DNA of 64,000 nucleotides. Origin: Granulicatella seriolae. Lineage in GTDB: Bacteria; Bacillota; Bacilli; Lactobacillales; Aerococcaceae. Where the stretch lies: NCBI RefSeq assembly GCF_024543085.1, contig NZ_JANHNZ010000001.1, positions 124,001 through 188,000 on the forward strand, read 5' to 3'. Below, in pieces: positions 1-16,130 of this stretch (position 1 is its first letter; every line of letters starts with the position of its first letter). The notes beneath the pieces were generated by a model that was not told the DNA's origin, did no database searches, and saw only the letters and a list, made by a program, of their open reading frames with translations. Position numbers and translations under genes: made by a program.

Positions 1-273
1 AAAAGCCTGAAGTTGATTCGTTTCATCCCCCAAAGCTGTTAACATGATTGTTTTAGTTGAGGGATAAGTCTTAGAAATGTTTTGTAAAACCTCAAGACCA
101 GAAACATATGGCACCATAATGTCTAGAATGGCTAAATCAAACTCATTATCTCTTAATAAGTCTAGTGCGTGTCTCCCATCTATAGCGTGCTTTGCACTGT
201 ATCCTGCCAAGAGCAAATATTCCTTAACAACCTCACTAATAATCGGGTCATCTTCTAAATATAGTATTTTCAT
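1..273 (-). CDS. Response regulator receiver domain (5' part; gene runs off the left edge)
   Basis: The 91 visible codons encode the N-terminal half of a CheY-like receiver domain. It begins MKILYLEDDP with the acidic pair for Mg2+ binding. The phospho-acceptor Asp lies in LAILDIMVP, and the conserved Thr is in IMLTALGDE. An ATG at 271-273 follows a strong GGAGG Shine-Dalgarno. The output domain is outside the window, so membership of the OmpR/PhoB family is inferred from the receiver sequence and from the direct-repeat site in its own promoter. The gene is downstream of the giant sialidase in the same direction but is separated by a terminator, so it is probably its own unit. Its histidine kinase partner is not visible. 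Confidence 0.88.
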   Translation of the reverse strand, partial: MKILYLEDDPIISEVVKEYLLLAGYSAKHAIDGRHALDLLRDNEFDLAILDIMVPYVSGLEVLQNISKTYPSTKTIMLTALGDETNQLQAF

Positions 274-317
274 CCCTAACCTCCTGTCTAATTCTTATCT
301 TTCTTGTTTACATACAT

Positions 318-350
318 ATTATAGCAAGACTGTATGAATCTCATATGAAT
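318..350 (-). promoter_or_regulatory. Promoter of the response regulator gene with an 11-bp-period direct repeat
   Basis: On the minus strand an extended -10 (TGC then TATAAT, 318-323) has no good -35. In its place are two copies of ATTCATA (starts 11 bp apart, 333-339 and 344-350), ending about 9 bp upstream of the -10. Hexamers repeated with an 11-bp period next to a -10 are the usual arrangement for OmpR-family activators. Binding by this regulator itself is an inference. Confidence 0.5.
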
Positions 351-370
351 TCAGAAAAAATGACAAAAAA

Positions 371-433
371 ATGATGGGTTTCCCCTTTTGATTCAGTCTT
401 GATTACTGAATCAAAAGAGGAAAAACCATCATT
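371..433 (-). terminator. Rho-independent terminator of the sialidase gene
   Basis: A long inverted repeat (AATGATGG...CCATCATT, continuing through CTTTTGATTCAG on each arm) lies 28 bp after the sialidase stop codon. It is followed on the minus strand by a run of six T. Confidence 0.85.
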
Positions 434-461
434 AATTGGATTTCTTATCTAATGATAAGAT

Positions 462-8801
<8,340 letters not shown>

Positions 8802-8862
8802 TTATAATACTAAAATGAAGGACATTTTTGTGTTCTATTAATTTAAGAATTCCTTAAACTTT

Positions 8863-8876
8863 TGAAACGCTTTCAT
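8863..8876 (-). promoter_or_regulatory. Candidate catabolite-response element (cre) upstream of the sialidase gene
   Basis: TGAAAGCGTTTCA on the minus strand is close to the CcpA cre palindrome (ideal TGAAAGCGCTTTCA) but one base shorter. It lies about 115 bp upstream of the sialidase start. CcpA repression of sialidase genes is known in pneumococci. Binding here is inferred. Confidence 0.45.
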
Positions 8877-8994
8877 AAGTCTGTGTTTTTCTATATTTTT
8901 AAATGTAATGTAATTTACATCAAACTCTTTTCTTGTCATGTAAACTAGTAATTATTTTCGTTCAGAAAGTTTTAGCCTCATAAAACCAAAAAAA

Positions 8995-9023
8995 CGTCCC
9001 TATCAGTAAACCCGATAAGGACG
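8995..9023 (-). terminator. Terminator of the hemolysin-III-like gene
   Basis: The stem CGTCCTTATC / GATAGGGACG is followed on the minus strand by a T tract, 32 bp after the stop codon. Confidence 0.85.
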
Positions 9024-9054
9024 ATTTTGTAAGTATAATTCTAAAAACTCCAAC

Positions 9055-9723
9055 CTACAGATAATAAAAGACAGCAAAGAACATAAAAATTGCCCCAGCT
9101 AGCACAAATAGGTGCCATAAAACGTGGTAAAGGTTGTTGTATTTCTTTCTATAAAAGATTGTTCCTAGTGAGTAACTTACTCCACCCATAACTAGGAAGA
9201 AGATTCCCCCCCAGCCAATAGATTCATAAAGCGGACGAATCGTGAAAATGACTGCCCAGCCCATTGCTAGATAAAGAAAAACTGAAATCTTAGATAACTT
9301 TTCCAGGAAGAATGTTTCAATGATAATCCCACCTATAGCAAATGCCCAGATGGCAATACAAATCCCCCGACCAAAGGAGCCACCGATTCCTAATAGACAG
9401 AATGGTGTATAGGTTCCTGCAATCAAGACATAGATTGATGAGTGATCAAACCGTTGCAAGTACTTTGCGGCTCTAGTAAATTTTAAACTGTGATACAGAG
9501 TAGAAGCTAAGAACAAGAGAATGAGTGAGGAACCGTAAACAATAAATGACGCCAAGGCCGTTGTATTGTTGACTTGGAGTGCCTTCAAGATTAAGAGAAT
9601 TAAGGCTGTGATACTGAGCCCAACTCCTATTCCATGTGTTACTGCATTTAATACTTCCCCTACAATAACGGATTTTTTTGATTGAATTGGATAGACTTTT
9701 TTTGTTTTCGTTAAATCTGTCAT
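9055..9723 (-). CDS. Hemolysin III / TrhA-family integral membrane protein (PAQR superfamily)
   Basis: The 222-residue protein has about seven hydrophobic segments and the conserved histidines of the family: NAVTHGIG near residue 30, STLYHS near 79, FDHSSIY near 94, and the C-terminal HVLWH pair (200 and 204). These probably bind a metal within the membrane as in PAQR proteins. Despite the name, family members are not established toxins; the E. coli member TrhA is linked to membrane energetics. A GAGGGTG Shine-Dalgarno precedes the ATG. It is monocistronic, with its own promoter and terminator. Confidence 0.9.
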   Translation of the reverse strand: MTDLTKTKKVYPIQSKKSVIVGEVLNAVTHGIGVGLSITALILLILKALQVNNTTALASFIVYGSSLILLFLASTLYHSLKFTRAAKYLQRFDHSSIYVLIAGTYTPFCLLGIGGSFGRGICIAIWAFAIGGIIIETFFLEKLSKISVFLYLAMGWAVIFTIRPLYESIGWGGIFFLVMGGVSYSLGTIFYRKKYNNLYHVLWHLFVLAGAIFMFFAVFYYL

Positions 9724-9754
9724 AATATCACCCTCAATTTATTTGTATATGTTT

Positions 9755-9800
9755 ATTATAGGAGTAATTCTATCGTTTGTCTAATCGAATTGATAGAATT
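9755..9800 (-). promoter_or_regulatory. Promoter of the hemolysin-III-like gene, overlapped by an inverted repeat
   Basis: On the minus strand TAGACA (9778-9783), a 17-bp spacer and TATAAT (9755-9760) form a good sigma-A promoter. AATTCTATC (9766-9774) and GATAGAATT (9792-9800) form an inverted repeat around the -35, a possible operator. Confidence 0.6.
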
Positions 9801-9842
9801 TTATCATTAAATATTTCTACTGGAATGATTTTTTATCAGCTA

Positions 9843-10664
9843 TCACCTAAAAATAGCATTCATGTAGTGTTTATATAAGGTTGCAAAACGATAAGAGTAA
9901 GACTTTGCCCAAGGTTTTCTCTTTCCACAAAAATGTAAGATAACTGTATTTTTCATCACCCAATCGAGGTCATAATCTCCTCCACTTCTAATCATGTAAC
10001 TCGTATAGTATCTAGCATCATAATTCCAGATAGCATCATCAATTGCTAAGGTAAGACTTCCATACAGGAAATTAAAAACATCTTGATCAGGTAGTATGAG
10101 CTCCCCTTTATAGTTGCTCACACATTGAAAAATATCCTCAGCTTTTACGACTTCCCTTGCTACTTTTAAGTTCATTAGCAAGACACCTGTATTAAAATAA
10201 TCATGATTTGTCCCCAATCGAATTCGATTAACACCATTTATAATATTTGTAACTCCGATATGTGAAGCAGCCGCAAATATATATTCATTCAAAGACATTT
10301 CCCACAAAGGTCTAATAGAGTTGATGACAAGAATATCCGGATCCAAGTAGAGAATTCTATCAAGAGTCGAAGGAAGAAGGTGTGGTGCTAATAAGCGATA
10401 ATACATTTCTTGTGGGTATTGTTTTGAAACAGGAGCCTTCTTAAAAATAGCAGAATCTACCTGAATAGGCGTTAGTGAAACACCCTGTAAGTCACAAAAA
10501 TCTCCTAGGTCTTGTAGCTCCTCCGATGAGATGCTGCTATGTAGTAACCAGATATGGATGGTTTCATGTGGATTATTCGTAACGAGAGACTTTAACATAG
10601 TATGAAATGGCTTTATGTAGCCTTTATCAAAACTGACAAGTATATTGATGGCATTAGTCGACAC
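9843..10664 (-). CDS. GT8-family glycosyltransferase
   Basis: A GT-A fold glycosyltransferase of family 8, which transfers a sugar from a nucleotide-sugar donor. Visible features are the N-terminal strand INILVSFDKGYI, the metal-binding DxD in LYLDPDILVI, the FNTGVLLMNL motif, DQDVFNF and the C-terminal HFCGKRKPW segment. I prefer the GTG at 10664: it has a GAGGTG Shine-Dalgarno and places the start just before the domain. An in-frame ATG at 10715 would add 17 residues, but it has no Shine-Dalgarno and lies only 5 nt after a TATAAT box. The acceptor is unknown; surface polysaccharide or lipid glycosylation is plausible. It is a single gene with no glycan cluster around it. Confidence 0.85.
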   Translation of the reverse strand: MSTNAINILVSFDKGYIKPFHTMLKSLVTNNPHETIHIWLLHSSISSEELQDLGDFCDLQGVSLTPIQVDSAIFKKAPVSKQYPQEMYYRLLAPHLLPSTLDRILYLDPDILVINSIRPLWEMSLNEYIFAAASHIGVTNIINGVNRIRLGTNHDYFNTGVLLMNLKVAREVVKAEDIFQCVSNYKGELILPDQDVFNFLYGSLTLAIDDAIWNYDARYYTSYMIRSGGDYDLDWVMKNTVILHFCGKRKPWAKSYSYRFATLYKHYMNAIFR

Positions 10665-10720
10665 GTGTTCCTTCACCTCTTTAATGATTGATTCAAAATT
10701 AGTAGCTTCTATCATTTAAG

Positions 10721-10750
10721 ATTATACGATACATATCTAGTAATTTCCAA
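10721..10750 (-). promoter_or_regulatory. Promoter of the GT8 glycosyltransferase gene
   Basis: On the minus strand TTGGAA (10745-10750), an 18-bp spacer and TATAAT (10721-10726). The expected transcription start falls on or beside the upstream ATG at 10715, which supports the internal GTG start or else a leaderless mRNA. Confidence 0.6.
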
Positions 10751-10834
10751 TCACTCTCCCACCAGAATACACTCTATGAGAATGGATGCTTAGTAAGAGA
10801 TTGACCATCTGATTAATAGCTAACCCTCTTTTTA

Positions 10835-10843
10835 TGGTATAAT
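10835..10843 (+). promoter_or_regulatory. Extended -10 promoter of the ypmS-deoD-ctpA-lepB unit
   Basis: TGGTATAAT is a TGn-extended consensus -10 with no good -35. It lies about 38 nt upstream of the TTG start of the first gene. Confidence 0.65.
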
Positions 10844-10880
10844 TCAATCAAACCATATCTTTTAAAGGAGTTGAGGCTAT

Positions 10881-11555
10881 TTGAACGAGCAAGAAACAAA
10901 TCAAAGAAGAGTTCAACAAAATGTAAAGAGAAACCCATGGAAAATTGCTTTTTTTAGTCTTCTCATCGGACTAATTTTGGCACTAGGTGGAACTTATCTA
11001 TATATCATTAATCTCATCAATTCAAATCAAAATACGGTTAATACCATTTCAAATCAAGTAACAACAAGTCAACCAACCAGTGAAACAAACCTTGCCTTTG
11101 ATGTGAACCTTACTAAGGCTCAGTTAAGTCAGCTACTTAATCAGTCTCTGCAAGATACCAACAATCTAGCAGATCCAATAACCATTGCGATAGAAGATAA
11201 GGTTATTCTAAAAGGAACCACCGAATTTTTGGGATTAAGGGTTCCATATGTGTTAGAATCCAGTCCTTTTATCATGGACAATGGCAACCTTCAACTAAAA
11301 GTAGATTCCTTTAAGTTATCTGGTCTCTCACTTCCATCAAGCTCCGCCCTATCATCTATTGGCAATCAAGAAAATCTTCCCACTTGGTTAGGAATTGATA
11401 GTCAAAATGGACTGATTGTATTACAATTAAATCAGCTTAACTTTGGGGAAAAGAATGCTGTTGTGGTTAAATCAATTGATTTGCCAGCAGATTCGATTGT
11501 GTTTTCAGTTTCATTTTCACAAGAACAGTTACAAAAAATATTAGAAAAACAATAG
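10881..11555 (+). CDS. YpmS-like DUF2140 family membrane-anchored protein
   Basis: The 224-residue protein has a basic cytoplasmic N-terminus, one transmembrane helix (about 23-45) and an extracellular domain. The domain carries the DUF2140/YpmS pattern: FDVNLTKAQL near the start, a strand-rich middle (LKGTTEFLGLRVPYVL) and FSVSFSQEQLQKIL at the end. Its function is not established. The start is a TTG preceded by AAAGGAG; no ATG gives a comparable reading. It is first in a four-gene forward unit, 12 bp ahead of deoD. Confidence 0.8.
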   Translation: MNEQETNQRRVQQNVKRNPWKIAFFSLLIGLILALGGTYLYIINLINSNQNTVNTISNQVTTSQPTSETNLAFDVNLTKAQLSQLLNQSLQDTNNLADPITIAIEDKVILKGTTEFLGLRVPYVLESSPFIMDNGNLQLKVDSFKLSGLSLPSSSALSSIGNQENLPTWLGIDSQNGLIVLQLNQLNFGEKNAVVVKSIDLPADSIVFSVSFSQEQLQKILEKQ

Positions 11556-11567
11556 GAGAGTGTCAAC

Positions 11568-12269
11568 ATGAGTGTTCATATTTCAGCTACAAAAGGTCAA
11601 ATTGCAGAATCAGTTTTAATGCCGGGAGATCCATTGCGTGCTAAATACATTGCAGAAAACTACTTAACACAAGTGGAGCAATACAATGCCGTTCGTAATA
11701 TGTTTGGTTATACTGGTTTATACAAAGGACAAAAAGTATCTGTCCAAGGGTCTGGTATGGGAATCCCTTCTATGATGATTTATGCAAACGAGCTTTATAC
11801 CGAATTTGATGTACAACGCATTATTCGGGTTGGTTCAGGTGGTTCTATACAAGAAGATGTACACGTTCGTGATATCGTTCTAGGTCAAGCCGCAACTACC
11901 GATTCCTCTATCATTACTAATATATTCAGAAACCAAGTAACCTATGCCCCTATCGCAAGTTTTAACCTACTAGATAAGGCTTATCACCATGCTGTAGACC
12001 GTGGAAGTAGAGTACATGTAGGAAATATCCTTTCCTCCGACCGTTTCTACAATGCCGAGCTAGATAAGATGAAGTTAGCCGAATACGGTGTTTTAGCTAT
12101 TGAGATGGAAGCAGCAGGTCTATATGCCTTAGCAGCACAACATAAAAAAGAAGCCTTAGCTATCGTGACCATTAGTGACCATATCCTAACTGGCGAAGAA
12201 ACTACCGCTCAAGAACGGGAACAAACCTTTAATGAAATGATGGAAATTGCTTTAGATACCGTTATCTAA
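11568..12269 (+). CDS. deoD: Purine nucleoside phosphorylase (DeoD type)
   Basis: Catalyses phosphorolysis of purine (deoxy)ribonucleosides to the base and (deoxy)ribose-1-phosphate in the cytoplasm. The 233-residue length matches the hexameric DeoD class. The phosphate-binding GDPLRAKYIAE is near residue 20, followed by GSGMGIPS, VGSGGS and EMEAAGLY. The catalytic Asp of SDHILTGE falls at residue 204, as in the E. coli enzyme. A GGAGAG ribosome site is 8 nt upstream of the ATG. It would use nucleosides released by the surface 5'-nucleotidase and imported by the BMP-type transporter elsewhere in the window. Confidence 0.96.
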   Translation: MSVHISATKGQIAESVLMPGDPLRAKYIAENYLTQVEQYNAVRNMFGYTGLYKGQKVSVQGSGMGIPSMMIYANELYTEFDVQRIIRVGSGGSIQEDVHVRDIVLGQAATTDSSIITNIFRNQVTYAPIASFNLLDKAYHHAVDRGSRVHVGNILSSDRFYNAELDKMKLAEYGVLAIEMEAAGLYALAAQHKKEALAIVTISDHILTGEETTAQEREQTFNEMMEIALDTVI

Positions 12270-12290
12270 TTTTAGAAAGAAGGAAATCAT

Positions 12291-13796
12291 ATGGATGAAT
12301 TTGAACCACAAGCACATGATAAAAAGGGTCAAGCTACAGGGATTCGTCCATGGGTCTTTGCTTTATCACTCTTCGCTATGGCCGTTATCGCAGTATTTGC
12401 GACCCTCTTTGTTACTGGTAAGTTAGAGACGTCTACTCGAGGAACCGGTCCAAGTGTCAGTGATGTCCTCAAAATTCCGACCAGCCCCAATAGCCAAGTA
12501 CCAAAAGGTGAACTGGCAGAAATTGAAAAAGTTTATTATTACCTAACCAACGGCTATGTCAATAAGGACATCACCTCACAAGAGATTGTAAATGGTGCCT
12601 TAAAAGGAATGGCAGATGCTGTCGGTGATCCTTATACCACTTATATGGTCAATGAAGAAACTATGCAAATTGATCAAACTCTAACTGGTTCATTTGGCGG
12701 AATTGGAGCCGAACTGAAAAGTGAAAATGGACAAGTTATGATTAGTACAACTATGGAAGGCACCCCTTCACGTAAAGTTGGTTTGCAGACCAATGATGTC
12801 ATTCTGAAAGTTGATGGCAATGATATGACTGGCAAAACAATTAGTGAAGTGGTATCCGTAGTTCGTGGGCCAGCAGGAACAGATGTTGTTTTAACCATCC
12901 TGCGCAATATGCAAGAGATGGAAGTGACCATTACTCGTGCTGAGATTGCTATTGTAACAGTAACTGGAACTGTTGATGATACTGATAAGACAATCGGACA
13001 TGTCAAGATTACTAGCTTTTCCAAAAATACAGCTGATGAATTGAAAACAGCCGTTGAATCGTTGCGCCAACAAGGTGTTACGTCTCTCATCTTTGACTTG
13101 AGACATAATCCTGGTGGTCTTTTAGACCAAGCAATTGCCATTTCCAATATGTTCTTAAAAGATGGAGATACCATTCTTCAGATTGAGGATCGTGATGGGA
13201 ATATCAGATCTTACAAGGCATCAGATCAGGATTACGGTGACTTCAAAATTACCGAGCCCTATATCCTCTTAGTCGATGAAGGTAGCGCCAGCGCATCAGA
13301 AATTCTAGCTGGAGCTTTACAAGAATCCGTGAATGCCAAAATTCTTGGGGTCACAACCTACGGAAAAGGAACTGTGCAAACAGTCATCCCTATCTCTGAT
13401 ACTAGCGAATTGAAATTCACCAATGCCAAATGGTTAACCCCTGACGGAAACTGGATTAATGAAAAAGGTATCACTCCTTCTATTGAAGTAAAACTTCCTG
13501 ACTACGCCTTTGTAACCATTATTGATACTCGTGAAACGGTTGAACTAGGCAACGTTAGTGATAATGTAAAGAATATCGAAACAATGTTGAAAGCCTTAGG
13601 TTATGACGTTACAATAGATGGCTATTTTGATGAAGGTACAAAAAAAGCTGTAGAAGCTTACCAAGCCAGCAAAAATTTGCCTGTTAATGGACAAATTGAC
13701 CTAGCAACTGCTAATGCGTTAATGGATGATATTCGTGAATTGATTGTCAAAAATGATACACAATACAAAGCAGCTGTAGAAGAATTAAAAAAATAG
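12291..13796 (+). CDS. S41 carboxyl-terminal processing protease (CtpA family)
   Basis: The 501-residue protein has a cytoplasmic N-terminus, one transmembrane helix (about 20-43), a PDZ domain (about 115-210, GGIGAELKSENG...GPAGTDV), an S41 catalytic domain and a C-terminal peptidoglycan-binding domain (about 427-480, NVKNIETMLKALGY...LATANALM). The catalytic Ser is in GSASASE (331-337) and the general-base Lys is K359 in TYGKGTVQ. It therefore acts outside the membrane, cutting C-termini of envelope proteins while docked to the wall. It lies 21 bp after deoD and 10 bp before the signal peptidase gene, suggesting co-transcription with the export machinery. Confidence 0.93.
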   Translation: MDEFEPQAHDKKGQATGIRPWVFALSLFAMAVIAVFATLFVTGKLETSTRGTGPSVSDVLKIPTSPNSQVPKGELAEIEKVYYYLTNGYVNKDITSQEIVNGALKGMADAVGDPYTTYMVNEETMQIDQTLTGSFGGIGAELKSENGQVMISTTMEGTPSRKVGLQTNDVILKVDGNDMTGKTISEVVSVVRGPAGTDVVLTILRNMQEMEVTITRAEIAIVTVTGTVDDTDKTIGHVKITSFSKNTADELKTAVESLRQQGVTSLIFDLRHNPGGLLDQAIAISNMFLKDGDTILQIEDRDGNIRSYKASDQDYGDFKITEPYILLVDEGSASASEILAGALQESVNAKILGVTTYGKGTVQTVIPISDTSELKFTNAKWLTPDGNWINEKGITPSIEVKLPDYAFVTIIDTRETVELGNVSDNVKNIETMLKALGYDVTIDGYFDEGTKKAVEAYQASKNLPVNGQIDLATANALMDDIRELIVKNDTQYKAAVEELKK

Positions 13797-13806
13797 GAGG
13801 ACGACT

Positions 13807-14529
13807 ATGCGTTTTACCAAAGAACCTATCGAACCAGAAGAGCAAGAACGAGAATTTATTCCTCGTAATCAAGCCCTAAAAGTTAAGACAAGTAAGAAAA
13901 AGAAAAAAAATAAGGTTGACCAAAATAAAACTAAACTGCAACGATTCATGTCTGAAGCTTTTAGTATTATTGTGACCTTTCTGGTTTCTTTAGCCATCCT
14001 ATTCTTGCTACAAACATTTTTATTTAAGTTCTTTACAGTTGCTGGGAACTCCATGTATCCGAGTTTACACAATGGTGACCGTATGATTATGAGTAAGATT
14101 AATAGCATAAACCGATTTGATATAGTTGTGATTGACTCCCCCGATGAAACGGAAGAATACATCAAACGTGTCATTGGGATGCCGGGAGACGAGATTACTG
14201 TTTTCCAAGGCCAGCTCTACATCAATGGTCAACGAGTAGATCAACCTTTTATCAACTCAGAAGCAGTAGAAACAAAGACCGTTCCTATTGGGGATTTCAC
14301 ACTCTATAGTTTGTTTGGTGTTTCTAAAGTTCCAGAGGGAAACTACTTTGTTATGGGGGATAACCGTGACATCTCTAAAGATAGTCGCATGATAGGTTTC
14401 GTCTCTAAAGAACATATTAAAGGTGAAGCCGTCTTTACCTTATGGCCATTAAATCGAATTGGGATACCAAAAGGGTATGCTGACCTCTACTCCGATTCTA
14501 GCTCATCAAGTTCAACAGCTACACCATAA
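13807..14529 (+). CDS. lepB: Type I signal peptidase
   Basis: Removes signal peptides from exported proteins at the outer face of the membrane. The 240-residue protein has a long Lys-rich cytoplasmic N-terminus (about 1-50), one transmembrane anchor (about 55-77) and the Ser/Lys dyad: Ser82 in GNSMYPSL and Lys120 in YIKRVIGMPGDEI. Box E is MGDNRDISKDSR. A Ser-rich tail ends the protein. AGGAGG precedes the ATG, 10 bp after the protease gene. A strong terminator follows. Confidence 0.95.
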   Translation: MRFTKEPIEPEEQEREFIPRNQALKVKTSKKKKKNKVDQNKTKLQRFMSEAFSIIVTFLVSLAILFLLQTFLFKFFTVAGNSMYPSLHNGDRMIMSKINSINRFDIVVIDSPDETEEYIKRVIGMPGDEITVFQGQLYINGQRVDQPFINSEAVETKTVPIGDFTLYSLFGVSKVPEGNYFVMGDNRDISKDSRMIGFVSKEHIKGEAVFTLWPLNRIGIPKGYADLYSDSSSSSSTATP

Positions 14530-14557
14530 GAATAGGTAAGATTTTCTCTAAAATTAA

Positions 14558-14604
14558 AACACCACCTAAACCGTTAAGTATCTACGGTTTAGGTGGTGTT
14601 TTTT
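14558..14604 (+). terminator. Terminator of the ypmS-deoD-ctpA-lepB unit
   Basis: A perfect 17-bp stem (AACACCACCTAAACCGT and its complement) with a 9-nt loop runs into a T tract. Confidence 0.93.
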
Positions 14605-14663
14605 GAACAAATAGTTAGGACGGCTAGCTTGAGATTCGTTTGAGTATTGTTGCTCTTTAATTC

Positions 14664-15146
14664 CTACTTCCGAATAAATAACGAAAAGGTATGGGGATAG
14701 GTATTATTTTCGTCTAGACTTCCTTCGACTGATTTTTTTAGTTGAAACTTGTCCCAATCCAGCTTTGGAAAATAGGTATCCCCTTCAAAAGTTTCATGAA
14801 TCTTGGTCTGGTACAAGACATCGACATCATCTAAAAACAATTTGAATATATCTGATCCGCCAATGATATAAATATCGTCCTCTTTAGCATCTTGCAGTAT
14901 GGTTTCCTTGTCTAGTAAAACCTCTGCCCCATTGCCATCGTAACCCGTTTGTCTAGTTAAAACAATAGTCTGTCTACCCGGTAAAAGACGCTTATTCATC
15001 CCCTCAAAGGTTTTTCTGCCCATAACGATCGTACCGTCCATAGTGATTTCTTTGAAAAATTTTAAGTCATTCGGCAATGTCCATGGTAAAGTGCCATTCT
15101 TTCCGATTAATCCATTTTCATCTTCTGCCCATACAAATGCTAGCAT
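14664..15146 (-). CDS. folA: Dihydrofolate reductase
   Basis: Reduces dihydrofolate to tetrahydrofolate with NADPH. The 160-residue protein shows the usual signature: FVWAEDENGLIGKNGTLPWTLPNDLKFFKEITM with the catalytic acid at the start of the Asp-Leu-Lys segment, then VMGRKTFEGM, RQTIVLTR and IIGGSDIFKLFL. It lies 21 bp after thyA in the same direction, the common thyA-folA pairing in which DHFR recycles the dihydrofolate made by ThyA. Confidence 0.96.
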   Translation of the reverse strand: MLAFVWAEDENGLIGKNGTLPWTLPNDLKFFKEITMDGTIVMGRKTFEGMNKRLLPGRQTIVLTRQTGYDGNGAEVLLDKETILQDAKEDDIYIIGGSDIFKLFLDDVDVLYQTKIHETFEGDTYFPKLDWDKFQLKKSVEGSLDENNTYPHTFSLFIRK

Positions 15147-15167
15147 TGTTTTCCTCTTTTCCTCTAG

Positions 15168-16115
15168 TTAGACTGCAATAGGTGCCTTGATACCTGGGTG
15201 CGACTGGTAGCCAACCAATTCAATATCCTCTGGTTCAACCTCAAAAATGGATTTCTCTGGGTGACGGAGTAAGAGTTTTGGCAAATCATATGGTTGACGT
15301 TCCAACTGGCGATTAATTTGGTCCAAATGGTTGCTGTAGAGATGTGCATCACCAAATGTGTGGACAAAATCGCCAACTTCTAAGCCAACTTCATTGGCTA
15401 ATAGGTGCGTTAGCAAGGCATAAGAGGCAATGTTAAATGGTACCCCTAAGAAAATATCTGCACTTCTTTGATACAATTGACAACTCAGCTTGCCATCTGC
15501 TACATAAAACTGAAAGAGTGTATGACATGGTGGTAGAGCCATAGATGGGACATCTTCCGGATTCCATGCTGACACAATCATTCTCCGTGAATCAGGATTG
15601 TTCTTTAACAAATCAATTAAATCACTTATTTGATCGATGGTTTCTCCTGACTTAGTCTTCCAAGATCGCCATTGTGAGCCATAGATATTGCCTAGATCGC
15701 CATACTTAGCAGCAAATTCTTGGTCAGCTAAAATCTGGTCACAAAAAGCTTGTTTTTCCTTTTGGTAAACTTGATTAAAGGTTTCGTCTTCTGTCGCTCT
15801 GATACCAAAATTGGTCATATCTGGTCCGTGGTAATCAGGCGATTTCACATAGCGTTCAAACGCCCACTCATCCCAGATATGATTGTTGTGTTGCAATAGA
15901 TAGCGGATATTGGTATCTCCTTTTAAAAACCATAAAAGTTCACTCTTTATTAGCCCGAAAGGTACTCGCTTGGTGGTTAATAATGGAAATCCATCTTGTA
16001 AATTAAACCTCATTTGGTAGCCAAATACGCTTTTAGTTCCTGTTCCCGTACGATCTGTTTTCAAGCTTCCTTGATCCAAAACGTGTTGGGCAAATTCTAA
16101 ATATTGTTTGGTCAT
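15168..16115 (-). CDS. thyA: Thymidylate synthase
   Basis: Methylates dUMP to dTMP using methylene-tetrahydrofolate. It begins with the family pattern [28 protein letters not shown]. The nucleophile is Cys197 in [13 protein letters not shown], and the [14 protein letters not shown] and [10 protein letters not shown] motifs are present. Its 315 residues place it in the long class with the extra 50-residue small-domain insert seen in Lactobacillus casei (316 aa, Cys198), not the roughly 264-residue E. coli class. It is followed by folA and preceded by an ABC-F gene 15 bp away. Confidence 0.96.
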   Translation of the reverse strand: MTKQYLEFAQHVLDQGSLKTDRTGTGTKSVFGYQMRFNLQDGFPLLTTKRVPFGLIKSELLWFLKGDTNIRYLLQHNNHIWDEWAFERYVKSPDYHGPDMTNFGIRATEDETFNQVYQKEKQAFCDQILADQEFAAKYGDLGNIYGSQWRSWKTKSGETIDQISDLIDLLKNNPDSRRMIVSAWNPEDVPSMALPPCHTLFQFYVADGKLSCQLYQRSADIFLGVPFNIASYALLTHLLANEVGLEVGDFVHTFGDAHLYSNHLDQINRQLERQPYDLPKLLLRHPEKSIFEVEPEDIELVGYQSHPGIKAPIAV

Positions 16116-16130
16116 TGCTCTCGCACCTTT

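Noticed and set aside
12674-13174. 166-residue minus-strand ORF inside the CtpA-type protease gene
   Set aside because: Out-of-frame shadow of a well-conserved coding region, without start signals or recognisable domains.
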